DNA of 61,851 nucleotides from an uncultured Bacteroidales bacterium. Lineage in GTDB: Bacteria > Bacteroidota > Bacteroidia > Bacteroidales > F082. This document shows, piece by piece, positions 34,844-43,409 of the stretch. The translations under genes and the position numbers were made by a program. The stretch is taken from the NCBI GenBank assembly GCA_905236635.1, contig CAJOCJ010000008.1, forward strand, positions 1 to 61,851, in the 5' to 3' direction. Each line of letters opens with the position of its first letter. Positions within the stretch are counted from its first letter, which is position 1. The notes beneath the pieces are model-generated. The model was not told the DNA's origin and did not search any database. It was given only the letters and a program-made list of their open reading frames with translations.

Positions 34844-37800
34844 ATGAAAAAAACAGCATTATTAACAGCATTGCTCCTGGCATTCTCATTTATGGGATTT
34901 GCACAGGAATGGCATGGAATCACAAGCAACACACCTTCACAGATGAAGAAAGCTTTGATTTCATCGACAGAGACAGAGACAGTCGTTGAGGTCAGTATCG
35001 ACGGCTATTACACACAGAACGTAAAGACTCCGAATGGCAAGCAGGTCATCGTCAGAGTTGACAGAATGGCATCAGTGCTTGAGGCAGGTGCTCCAGATCT
35101 TCCATACGATGCAGTCCCGGTTATGATTGGAGACTTGGCAGAGATGAAAGTCAGCGTTTTGAAGTCAAATTACGTTGATATCGAGAACGTTGAGGTGGCT
35201 CCTTCAAAGGGCAACATCAGCCGTCAGATCGATCCTGAAGACGTACCTTACACCTATGGTGAGATGTACTCACAGGACGCTTTCTGGCCGGCAGCACAGG
35301 CCACTCTCGATGCTCCATATATCATCAGAGACTTCCGCGGTCAGAACATCGTGGTTTACCCATTCGCTTACAACCCGGTGACAAAGACATTGCGTGTCTA
35401 TACAAGCATGACTATTGCCATGACAAAGGTCAGCGACAACGGCGAGAATCCTAAGGCTGCCCGTAAGAGCAACACCATCAAGATGTCGAATGAGCAAAAA
35501 GCTCAGTACGAACGTCGTTTCATCAACTTCGGCGAATCATCGGCAAAATACACATTCCTTGAAGATGAAGGCGAGATGCTTGTTATCTGCCCTGAGCAGT
35601 ATATGGCAGGAATGCAGCCTTTCGTTGACTGGAAGAACCAGTCAGGCCGTCCTACTACGATGGTGAGCGTGGCGACAGCAGGTGGCAACAACGCCAATAA
35701 CATCAAGAATTACATCACAAGCGTTTATAACGATCCAAACCGTAACCTCGCTTATGTTCTTTTCGTTGGTGACTATGCTGACATTACACCTCATCCATTC
35801 ACAGCAACATGTCTCGGCTATTCTTCTACAGAGTATTCAGACAACTGGTTTGTACAGATTGAGGGTACTGACCACTATGCAGAGTTGCTCATCGGCCGTT
35901 TCTCGGTACAGAACAACACACATCTTGCAACACATGTCAACAAGGTGCTTTATTACGAGCGTGATATGCCAGCCAGCGTCACATGGGTTAACCAAGGCTT
36001 GGGTATAGGCAGCACACAGGAAGGTTCTGGTGGACATAATGGCGAGTATGACAACGTTCATATCCATTATATCACCGAGAAACTGTTGGCATACACTTAT
36101 GCAAATGTGACAGAACATCATGCACCAAGCGCTAATGCAACAGGTATCAGCAACACCATCAACCAAGGTGTCAGCATCATCAACTACTGCAACCACGGTT
36201 CTGAGACAAGCTGGGGCGTGGCAAGTTACAGCACCAGCCATGTCAACGCATTGACGAACGACAATATGTTGCCTATCGTGTGGTCGGTGGCATGCTTGAA
36301 TGGTAAGTTCAACTATGGCTCAGAGTGCTTTGCAGAGGCTTGGTTACGTGCAACAGACAACTCTAACGGCACACCTACAGGTGCTGTCGGCGGTATGTTC
36401 TCATGGATGTCGCAGCCTTGGGCTCCACCGATGTGGGGACAGGACGAGATGGATGACATCTTGGTGGGAACACATGGTGCAGCATATTATAACCATACTT
36501 TAGGAGGTGCTTCTTTGAATGGTAGTATGTATGTTATGGATAAGAGCAGCGGCGCAAACGGAACAGATACATTTGATACATGGATCCTCTTCGGTGACCC
36601 ATCAATGATTGTCCGTACCGATAACCCTACAGCGATGAACGTCAGCACAAGTCCTTCTGTCTTGATGGTTGGCATGTCGGAACTTGAGGTTACAGCTGAT
36701 GCTGAATATGGTATTGCAACTTTGTCGGGCAGTGATGGCGTTATCGCCTCAGCGAAGATTGTCGGTGGCGTTGCTGATCTGACATTTGCTCCAGTGAGCT
36801 CGGTTGAAACACTTACACTCACAGTGCTTGGTTACAACAAGGTTACTGAAGTTTTGAATGTTGAAGTCCTTCCAGCAGAAGGTGCTTACGTCACTGTTGA
36901 CGCATTCACACCGGGCAACGTGCCAGTGGCAGAGGAACAGAATATGAGCATGACATTCAGAAACGTCGGTGTTGAAGCCACAACGGGTACGACAAACGTT
37001 CTTCTCTCAAGCGAGAGCGGAGATATCACGTTTGCTGACAACGAAGGCTCATTCGGTGCCCTCGGCGCTGACGAGACAGTTACATTGAACAATGAATTCA
37101 GATTTACTATAGCATCGGGCGTTGCTGACGGAACAGTGATTCAGATTGATGTGACAGCTACATGTGGTTCAGAGGTCTGGACAGGCAAAGCTAGAATCAC
37201 CGTGGGTGCTCCAATTGTTGAGTTTGACAGCTTCCAGGGTGCTGGAGGCTTCGATCCAGGTCAGACATTTATAGTGGCAGCCAACTTCAAGAATGTTGGT
37301 CATTACATGGCAACAAATGCCGTCGTTACTGCGTCAAGCACAAGTTCATACGTGTCATTCGCATCAGAGACAGCAACATTAGGCACTATCGATCCTGATG
37401 GTACAGGAACAGCATTGTTCACTGTTACAGTTGATGATGCATGCCCGACATCGGAGACACTTTCGTTCAATTTCAACCTCACAGCTGACAATGGCGTTAC
37501 TGCGACAGGTTCAGGCGTTTTGAAGAACAGTTGTGTCATAGTGTTCACTCTTAACGACTCATGGGGTGACGGTTGGAATAACGCCAAGCTGACAGTGGCT
37601 TACAGCGATGGCACACCAACAGAACAGCTTACATTCACTACAGGCAATTCTGAAACAATTATACGTGAGATTGGCACTGGTGTAACAGTGACATTAGGCT
37701 GGATTTCAGGTACCTATGACAGCGAGTGCTCGTTCACAGTAGCTTATCAGGATGGTGACCAGATAACTTCTGCCTCCAACCTATCTACAAGTTATAACTT

Positions 37801-38323
37801 CCAGTTTACTGTGAACTGCGGCGGAGAGCCTGTGACAGTCAACCCTGTCCAGAACCTCGTTGCTGAAGTAGAAGGCACAACAGTGACCTTGACATGGGAT
37901 GCACCATCAGCAGGTACACCGATGGGATACATCGTGAGCCGTAATGGTGTTGAACTTGAGGAAGTCACAGATAGAGTTTATGTTGACGAAAACCTCATGT
38001 CAGGTGTTTCATACAACTACACTGTGGTCGCTCATTATGACGCAGGTAACTCATTGCCAGTGTCGGTGATTGCTGAAATCAACGCTATCGGCGAGAACGA
38101 GATCATCGCTGGTATCTATCCGAACCCAGCAGAAGATGTGTTGAATATCGTAGCAAATCAGAGCTATGAGTATCAGTTCATCAACAGCGTCGGTCAGGTG
38201 GTGTTGAGCGGTAACGCCGAAGGCAATGCCGAACTCAACGTCAGCGACCTCAACAGCGGCGTTTACTTCTTGAAAGTTGTTGCAAACGGCAGCGCAAGCA
38301 TCAACAAAGTCGTCATCAAGTAA
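34844..38323 (+). CDS. Secreted C25 (gingipain-like) cysteine peptidase with Por C-terminal domain, paralogue 2
   Basis: The 1159-residue paralogue has the same plan: signal peptide (about 1-21), propeptide (about 22-230) and C25 domain with His451 (NYCNHGSETSWG) and Cys484 (VWSVACLNGKF). The Ig-like, DSWGDGWNNAKLTVAY and fibronectin-III-like modules follow, then a Por sorting domain (IIAGIYPNPAEDVLNI). Cleavage preference cannot be inferred from sequence: neither catalytic region matches the Arg- or Lys-gingipains closely. Only 34 bases separate it from paralogue 1 and no promoter is visible in the gap, so co-transcription is likely. An intrinsic terminator begins 21 bases after the stop. 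Confidence 0.93.
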   Translation: MKKTALLTALLLAFSFMGFAQEWHGITSNTPSQMKKALISSTETETVVEVSIDGYYTQNVKTPNGKQVIVRVDRMASVLEAGAPDLPYDAVPVMIGDLAEMKVSVLKSNYVDIENVEVAPSKGNISRQIDPEDVPYTYGEMYSQDAFWPAAQATLDAPYIIRDFRGQNIVVYPFAYNPVTKTLRVYTSMTIAMTKVSDNGENPKAARKSNTIKMSNEQKAQYERRFINFGESSAKYTFLEDEGEMLVICPEQYMAGMQPFVDWKNQSGRPTTMVSVATAGGNNANNIKNYITSVYNDPNRNLAYVLFVGDYADITPHPFTATCLGYSSTEYSDNWFVQIEGTDHYAELLIGRFSVQNNTHLATHVNKVLYYERDMPASVTWVNQGLGIGSTQEGSGGHNGEYDNVHIHYITEKLLAYTYANVTEHHAPSANATGISNTINQGVSIINYCNHGSETSWGVASYSTSHVNALTNDNMLPIVWSVACLNGKFNYGSECFAEAWLRATDNSNGTPTGAVGGMFSWMSQPWAPPMWGQDEMDDILVGTHGAAYYNHTLGGASLNGSMYVMDKSSGANGTDTFDTWILFGDPSMIVRTDNPTAMNVSTSPSVLMVGMSELEVTADAEYGIATLSGSDGVIASAKIVGGVADLTFAPVSSVETLTLTVLGYNKVTEVLNVEVLPAEGAYVTVDAFTPGNVPVAEEQNMSMTFRNVGVEATTGTTNVLLSSESGDITFADNEGSFGALGADETVTLNNEFRFTIASGVADGTVIQIDVTATCGSEVWTGKARITVGAPIVEFDSFQGAGGFDPGQTFIVAANFKNVGHYMATNAVVTASSTSSYVSFASETATLGTIDPDGTGTALFTVTVDDACPTSETLSFNFNLTADNGVTATGSGVLKNSCVIVFTLNDSWGDGWNNAKLTVAYSDGTPTEQLTFTTGNSETIIREIGTGVTVTLGWISGTYDSECSFTVAYQDGDQITSASNLSTSYNFQFTVNCGGEPVTVNPVQNLVAEVEGTTVTLTWDAPSAGTPMGYIVSRNGVELEEVTDRVYVDENLMSGVSYNYTVVAHYDAGNSLPVSVIAEINAIGENEIIAGIYPNPAEDVLNIVANQSYEYQFINSVGQVVLSGNAEGNAELNVSDLNSGVYFLKVVANGSASINKVVIK

Positions 38324-38344
38324 ACGATTTACAAAAAAATTATG

Positions 38345-38373
38345 AAGGACGTCGTCAACGGCGTCCTTTTTTT
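38345..38373 (+). terminator. Intrinsic terminator after the C25 pair
   Basis: AAGGACG pairs with CGTCCTT, and three more pairs extend inward (T-G, C-G, G-C) to a TCAA loop. Seven T residues follow. The -7 box of the next promoter starts 3 bases later, so terminator and promoter are almost fused. Confidence 0.88.
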
Positions 38374-38375
38374 AT

Positions 38376-38383
38376 TATATTTG
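38376..38383 (+). promoter_or_regulatory. Promoter -7 element for the beta-CASP gene
   Basis: TATATTTG lies 15 bases before ATG 38399. Its upstream half is the T-run of the preceding terminator. This is why an in-frame ATG at 38342, inside the terminator, is not a credible start. Confidence 0.7.
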
Positions 38384-38398
38384 CAGAAAATTACTGAC

Positions 38399-39802
38399 AT
38401 GAAAATCAAGTTTATAGGCGCGGCACGCGAGGTGACAGGCAGCAAGCATCTCATTGTCACCGACAAAGGCAAGAAGCTTCTTTTGGATTGTGGAATGTTT
38501 CAGGGCAAGGGACTGGAGACCGATGCCATGAACCGCAACATCATGGTAGAACCGTCGGAGATCGACTGTATAATCCTGACGCATGCGCATATCGACCATT
38601 CTGGACTTATACCTTATTTCTATAAGAAAGGGTTTCGTGGCTCGGTGATATGCACTCCTGCCACACGTGAGCTGTGTTCTATAATGCTTCCCGACAGCGG
38701 TTTCATCCAGGAGAATGATACCCACTGGTTCAACAAGAAACGCTCACGTCAGGGTTTGAAGCCGGTGCAGCCTATCTACACCGAAAAAGACGCACGTGAC
38801 TGTATGGAGCTGTTCATCACCACGGAGGCGAACCGTCGTTTTTATATCGACCATAACGTCAGTGTGAAGTTTTACAACACAGGACACATGCTTGGCAGCG
38901 CCTGCGCCACCATCAGGATTGACGAGAACGGACATATCACGCAGATTGGATATACAGGCGACATAGGACGTTACAACAGCTATCTCTTAAAGGCGCCGAA
39001 CGCATTCCCGCAGTGCGATTATATCATCACTGAGAGTACGTATGGCGACAGGCTACATGAAGACAGGGAAGGCGCCGAGGACAGGCTGTTAGAGATTATC
39101 AACCACACCTGCGTCGAGAAGAAGGGCAAGCTTATCATCCCGTCGTTTGCAATAGGCAGGACGCAGGAGATTGTCTATATCTTAAATAACTTCTACAATG
39201 CCAATAAGTTACCTAGGATTCCAGTGTATGTCGATAGTCCGCTGGCGACCAACGCCACGGGTATCTTCAGGATGCACCTCGACCAGTTTAACAAAGACGT
39301 GGCGGAGGTGTTGCGTTATGACGACGACCCGTTCGGCTTCAACAGCTTGCATTACATCACTGATGTGGCGAAGAGCAAGGCGTTGAACGAGACGAAGGAA
39401 CCATGCATCATCATCTCGGCATCGGGCATGATGGAGGCGGGACGTATCAAGCATCATCTGGCGAATAACATCGACAACCCGAAGAACTCGGTCCTCTCGA
39501 TAGGCTATTGTGCTCCGACGACTCTCGGTGCGCGCATCGTGGCGGGCGAGAAAGAGGTCTCTATCTTCGGCATGCCTCACAAGGTGAACGCCGACGTGTA
39601 TAACATCGACACCTTCAGCGGTCACGGCGACTACAGGGAGATGGGAGAATATCTGAAATGCCAGAACCCAGAGAAGGTGAAGAAGGTGTTTATAGTGCAC
39701 GGAGAGAAGCAGGTGCAGGAGAAATATGCCCAATATCTCGGGAAGAACAACGGGTTTAAGGATATTGTCATCCCTGAAGCGGGGGAGAGCTTTAAAATCT
39801 AG
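38399..39802 (+). CDS. Metallo-beta-lactamase/beta-CASP RNA-processing nuclease
   Basis: The 467-residue protein matches the RNA-specific beta-CASP family (CPSF73/YSH1-like in bacteria), cytoplasmic zinc endo- or exonucleases. The metal site has His62, His64, Asp66 and His67 (LTHAHIDHSG), and IGYTGDIGR supplies a further ligand. The beta-CASP insert runs from about residue 200 to 330 (IIPSFAIGRTQEIVYILNN, DSPLATNATGIFR). The RNA-specificity C-terminal part has SGMMEAGRIKHHL, FSGHGDYREM and FIVHGEKQVQEKYA. ATG 38399 is preferred over 38342 because the earlier one is within the terminator. The RNase P RNA follows 134 bases downstream. Confidence 0.93.
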   Translation: MKIKFIGAAREVTGSKHLIVTDKGKKLLLDCGMFQGKGLETDAMNRNIMVEPSEIDCIILTHAHIDHSGLIPYFYKKGFRGSVICTPATRELCSIMLPDSGFIQENDTHWFNKKRSRQGLKPVQPIYTEKDARDCMELFITTEANRRFYIDHNVSVKFYNTGHMLGSACATIRIDENGHITQIGYTGDIGRYNSYLLKAPNAFPQCDYIITESTYGDRLHEDREGAEDRLLEIINHTCVEKKGKLIIPSFAIGRTQEIVYILNNFYNANKLPRIPVYVDSPLATNATGIFRMHLDQFNKDVAEVLRYDDDPFGFNSLHYITDVAKSKALNETKEPCIIISASGMMEAGRIKHHLANNIDNPKNSVLSIGYCAPTTLGARIVAGEKEVSIFGMPHKVNADVYNIDTFSGHGDYREMGEYLKCQNPEKVKKVFIVHGEKQVQEKYAQYLGKNNGFKDIVIPEAGESFKI

Positions 39803-39913
39803 GCGTTTGCCGTTTACTGTTTACCGAGGTTAAAAGATTAGAGATAAAAGTTAAAAGAGTCTATTGGGACTAATCTTTAAATTCTTTTAACTTTTTCTCT
39901 TTTAACTTTTAAC
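39803..39913. repeat. GTAAAC and TTTTAACTT repeats forming a long inverted repeat
   Basis: Directly after the stop codon lie units reading GTTTGCCGTTTACTGTTTAC (reverse complement of the GTAAAC repeat at 9994). Next come a purine-rich arm 39829-39860 (GTTAAAAGATTAGAGATAAA...) and a pyrimidine-rich arm 39881-39913 (...CTTTTAACTTTTAAC). The two arms are largely complementary, with a loop of about 20 bases. Confidence 0.75.
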
Positions 39914-39921
39914 TTTTTTTG

Positions 39922-39929
39922 TAATTTTG
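39922..39929 (+). promoter_or_regulatory. Promoter -7 element for RNase P RNA
   Basis: TAATTTTG ends 6 bases before the predicted 5' end of the RNA at 39936, the distance expected for a Bacteroidota promoter. Confidence 0.75.
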
Positions 39930-39935
39930 CGCCCC

Positions 39936-40278
39936 GAAAGGCGATTGTCGCGGGCGGAAGCAAATCCGCGTGAGGAAAGTCGGGACAGCGCAGAGCACCA
40001 TGCTTCCTAACGGGAAGGCGCCGGAGACGGCGACAGCAAGTGCCACAGAAAATTACCGCCCGCAAGGGTAAGGGTGAAAACGCGAGGTAAGAGCTCACGC
40101 CGTCGTGTGGTGACATGCGACGGAGGTAAACCTTATGGGCTGCAAGACCAAATATACCGGCGTTTGAGGGCTGCTCGTCCGAGCCGGGAGGGTAGGTTGC
40201 TAAAGGCAAGTGGCGACGCTTGTCGTAGAGAAATGACAATCACTCAGCAATGAGTACAGAATCCCGCTTATGCCTTTC
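39936..40278 (+). ncRNA. rnpB: RNase P RNA (bacterial class A)
   Basis: The RNA subunit that removes 5' leaders from pre-tRNAs. The conserved core is recognisable in order: GAGGAAAGTCGGGACA near 39972; the CACAGAAAATTACCGCC strand near 40044; GGTAAGGGTGAAAACGCGAG near 40066; and, near the 3' end, AGAGAAATGACAATCACT and ACAGAATCCCGCTTATG. The 5' and 3' ends pair as helix P1: GAAAGGC (39936-39942) with GCCTTTC (40272-40278). The length of about 343 nt is normal. A promoter lies immediately upstream and a strong terminator immediately downstream, so it is its own transcription unit. The exact ends are inferred from P1. Confidence 0.95.
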
Positions 40279-40320
40279 TTTTGCCTCTGGTTTTTTCGGA
40301 ATCCAGAGGCAAAATTTTTA
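40279..40320 (+). terminator. Intrinsic terminator of the RNase P RNA gene
   Basis: A perfect 12-base-pair stem (TTTTGCCTCTGG with CCAGAGGCAAAA) has a 12-base T-rich loop, followed by TTTTTATAAT. It lies directly after helix P1. Confidence 0.88.
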
Positions 40321-40352
40321 TAATATTCTTGTAAAAATCTCGTTTTTTTATG

Positions 40353-40360
40353 TATATTCG
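40353..40360 (+). promoter_or_regulatory. Probable promoter -7 element for the TPR gene
   Basis: TATATTCG differs from TAnnTTTG at one position and lies 16 bases before ATG 40377. An in-frame ATG at 40350 overlaps it and is therefore unlikely to be the start. Confidence 0.5.
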
Positions 40361-40376
40361 CAAAAAATTATTTCTT

Positions 40377-43300
40377 ATGTCGTTTTTAAGAAAAATAATA
40401 ACATTAATCATATTAGTCGTAGCTGTAACATATTCATTATCAGCGCAAAAGAGGTCTGGCGACTACACCCCTTCATCGGTGTACAGCGAGGCGAAAACTC
40501 TTTTCGACAATAAGAATTACAGCTCGGCGGCGGAACTTTTCCATAAATATCTTGGCATGACCAAAGGTCAGAACACACAGAAGACGGTGGAGGCCAAGTT
40601 TTATGAGGCCGCATGTTCGTCTTATATGGGGGCGGGCGAGGAGCAGCTGATGCTTTTCTCGAAAGAGAATCCTACCAGTATCTTCGCCGCAAAGGCCGAC
40701 CTGATGTATGCCAATATGCTTTTCCAGAACAGGAAATACCGCGACGCGCTTAAGGTTTATGAGACGATAGACGATGAAAACCTGTCGGAGCAGGAGAAAG
40801 CGGAGTTTTATTTCAAAAAAGGTCTTGCCTATTATCAGACCAACGACATGGAGAAGGCGGCTCCCCTGTTTTACAAAGCGTCGTTCATAGGAAGTTCATA
40901 TAAAGACGATGCGCGTTACTATTATGCTCATATTCAATATGTTAACAAGAAATATGATGATGCAAAATATCATTTTAAGAAGATAGAAAACTCGCAAAAA
41001 TATAAAGATATCGTCCCGCTTTACCTGATGCAGATCGATTATGTGGATGGCAACTACGCATCGGTCACCGCCGATGCTGAAAAGGTGCAGGCAACCGCTC
41101 AAGGACAGCGTAAGGTCGATATGGCACTGATTATTGCGGAGTCGTGGTTCCAGCAGAAAGATTACAGCAAGGCGTTGCATTATTACAATGTGGCAAGGGA
41201 GAACACACGCAGGACATTCCCGCGTGAGGTCGATTTCCGTATCGGCTACTGTAAGATGAAAAATGACGATTTCGCTGGTGCTATTACCAACTATCAGAAT
41301 GTGACGAAGAAGATCAACAACGACGCGCTGGCACAGTATGCTTCCTATTATCTCGCCCAGTGTTACATGAAGACTAATCAGGAGAAATTTGCGAGAAGCG
41401 CATATCTGACGGCATATAAGAGCGACTTCGACCACGAGATGAGCGAAGATGCGTTGTTTAACTATGCCAAACTTAGCTTTATCAGCGGCGTCGACCCGTT
41501 TAACGAGGCGGTGGCACAACTCGAGGACTATATCGACAATGCTCCATATTCTCCAAGAAAAGACGAAGCCAAGAAGCTCATCATACATCTGTATCTGAAT
41601 AACAAAGAATATAGCAAGGCCATTGCCGCTATTGAGAAATATGCGGTTATGGATGCAGAGATGCAGAGAATCTACGCTCAGCTGACGTATAACATCGGCA
41701 TCGAGAGCTACGACAACATGGATTATGACAAGGCTGTGAGTTATCTCAGCAAGACGGCCAACAATAACTATGCTGACGCGAAACTCAAGGCAGAGGCACT
41801 TTATTGGCTCGCTGACAGCTATTATCAGAAGAAAGATTATAACAATGCCGAGAATTATTATGTGGCATTCCTGAAGTCGGGTGGTTCGGGACAGTCTGAC
41901 CTGCTGCCGATGGCATATTACAACCTCGGATATCTTGCATATCAGAAAGGTAAATTCGCTGATGCCGTAAGGAATTACAACTATTTCTTTAACATGGCGC
42001 AAGGCGACAGGGACTTTGAGTCGGATGCATGGATGCGTATCGGCGACTGCTACTTCATGGAGCGCAACTACCAGAAGGCCATAGTGGCATACAGCAACGC
42101 TGTGAAGCTCGACAACAAAAATGCCGATTATGCCTTGTTCCAGCAGGGTATGGGCCAAGGCGCACTTGGCAACATGAACGCGAAGGTTGAGTGTATGGAC
42201 AATATCGTGAAGAACTACAAGACCTCGTCATTTTATGACAGAGCTATGTATGAGAAAGGCATGGCACATCTCAGCACCAACGACGAGCGTTCGGCGATAG
42301 CGGCATTCAACCAGCTGGTGAAGGAGCGTCCGAGGTCGGTGTATGCTCGCCAGGGACAGATGAAAATAGGCATGTTGTATTACAACAACAACCAATACGA
42401 CCAGGCGCTGACGGCGTTAAAGAAGGTCATCGACAACTACCCTAACACGGAGGAGTCACGCGAGGCGCTCAATATCATGAGGAACATCTATATGGAGCAG
42501 AACAATACGGCTGGTTTTTATGCTTACGCTAAGGAGAAGGGCATAGCGACGAGCGTGACGGAGCAGGACTCTGTGTCGTTTGTCACCGCTGAGAACTTCT
42601 TCCAACAGGGCCAGTACGAGAGCGCGTTGAGTGCTGTCAACCAATATATCTCACAGTTCCCTAAAGGCGCTTATCTATTGAAGATCAACTATTACGGATA
42701 TACCTCGTTGGACAAGCTCGGCCGCAGTGGCGAGACGAGGCCTTATCTGGAGTATATCATATCACAGCCCGACAATGACTATACCGACAACGCCTTACTT
42801 AAGCTGGCGGGTATGGAGAAGGCCGACGGCGCTTTCGAAAATGCCAGGGGCTATTACGAGAGAGTGTTGAATATCACCGAGAATCAGAAGACCAAGATGC
42901 AGGCTCTCGAGGGGCTTGCTGACTGCTGCTATAAGCTGCACGATTATAATGGAGCCATCGAGAGGAGCAACCAGCTTTCGGCAATGCCTGACATAGGGCA
43001 GAACCGTAAGAACCTGGTGAACTATATCTCGGGTATGTCGTATTATAAGAAGAACAACTATTCCGAGGCATTGCCGAAACTGCTCGAGTGCTCGAAGAAA
43101 GACCGTACCGAGCGAGGTGCTGAGGCGGCATACCATACGGTGCTGGCTAACTACAAACTCGGCAACCTCGACGAGACCGAGAACCGGGTGTTTTACATCT
43201 CTGACAACTTCGGAGCTTACAGCTATTATGTGGCAATGTCATTTGTCACCCTTGCCGATGTCTATGTGGCAAAAGGCAATGTCTTCCAGGCTAAAGCGAC

Positions 43301-43409
43301 GCTGAAGAGCATTATCGACAACTATCCGGGCGGTGAGCCTAAGACCTTGGCAGAACAACGTCTTGCAGCAATTGAAAAAGATGAATCAAATAATGAGGAG
43401 GACGAATAA
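40377..43409 (+). CDS. Large tetratricopeptide-repeat protein, exported
   Basis: The 1010-residue protein starts with a signal peptide (about residues 1-23, IITLIILVVAVTYSLSAQ, after SFLRK). It then consists almost entirely of TPR-type helix pairs: A-x-x-x-Y/F spacing such as KYRDALKVYETI, KDYNNAENYYVAFLKSG, KFADAVRNYNYF and QYDQALTALKKVIDNYPNTEESREAL. This is the YfgC/BamD/Tol-Pal YbgF-like layout seen in many Bacteroidota periplasmic scaffold proteins. The last residues are acidic (ESNNEEDE). The stop overlaps the start of the next gene by one base (TAATG), and that gene encodes an outer-membrane barrel. A role in outer-membrane assembly or gliding-type machinery is possible, but it is only an inference. 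Confidence 0.88.
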   Translation: MSFLRKIITLIILVVAVTYSLSAQKRSGDYTPSSVYSEAKTLFDNKNYSSAAELFHKYLGMTKGQNTQKTVEAKFYEAACSSYMGAGEEQLMLFSKENPTSIFAAKADLMYANMLFQNRKYRDALKVYETIDDENLSEQEKAEFYFKKGLAYYQTNDMEKAAPLFYKASFIGSSYKDDARYYYAHIQYVNKKYDDAKYHFKKIENSQKYKDIVPLYLMQIDYVDGNYASVTADAEKVQATAQGQRKVDMALIIAESWFQQKDYSKALHYYNVARENTRRTFPREVDFRIGYCKMKNDDFAGAITNYQNVTKKINNDALAQYASYYLAQCYMKTNQEKFARSAYLTAYKSDFDHEMSEDALFNYAKLSFISGVDPFNEAVAQLEDYIDNAPYSPRKDEAKKLIIHLYLNNKEYSKAIAAIEKYAVMDAEMQRIYAQLTYNIGIESYDNMDYDKAVSYLSKTANNNYADAKLKAEALYWLADSYYQKKDYNNAENYYVAFLKSGGSGQSDLLPMAYYNLGYLAYQKGKFADAVRNYNYFFNMAQGDRDFESDAWMRIGDCYFMERNYQKAIVAYSNAVKLDNKNADYALFQQGMGQGALGNMNAKVECMDNIVKNYKTSSFYDRAMYEKGMAHLSTNDERSAIAAFNQLVKERPRSVYARQGQMKIGMLYYNNNQYDQALTALKKVIDNYPNTEESREALNIMRNIYMEQNNTAGFYAYAKEKGIATSVTEQDSVSFVTAENFFQQGQYESALSAVNQYISQFPKGAYLLKINYYGYTSLDKLGRSGETRPYLEYIISQPDNDYTDNALLKLAGMEKADGAFENARGYYERVLNITENQKTKMQALEGLADCCYKLHDYNGAIERSNQLSAMPDIGQNRKNLVNYISGMSYYKKNNYSEALPKLLECSKKDRTERGAEAAYHTVLANYKLGNLDETENRVFYISDNFGAYSYYVAMSFVTLADVYVAKGNVFQAKATLKSIIDNYPGGEPKTLAEQRLAAIEKDESNNEEDE

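Noticed and set aside
38342..38398. N-terminal extension of the beta-CASP protein from ATG 38342
   Set aside because: This segment is the terminator hairpin of the preceding gene plus the -7 promoter box, so it is not expected to be translated.
40896..42158. 420-residue open frame on the minus strand
   Set aside because: It lies wholly antisense to the TPR gene and has no domain, start signal or conserved motif; the TPR frame shows clear repeats.
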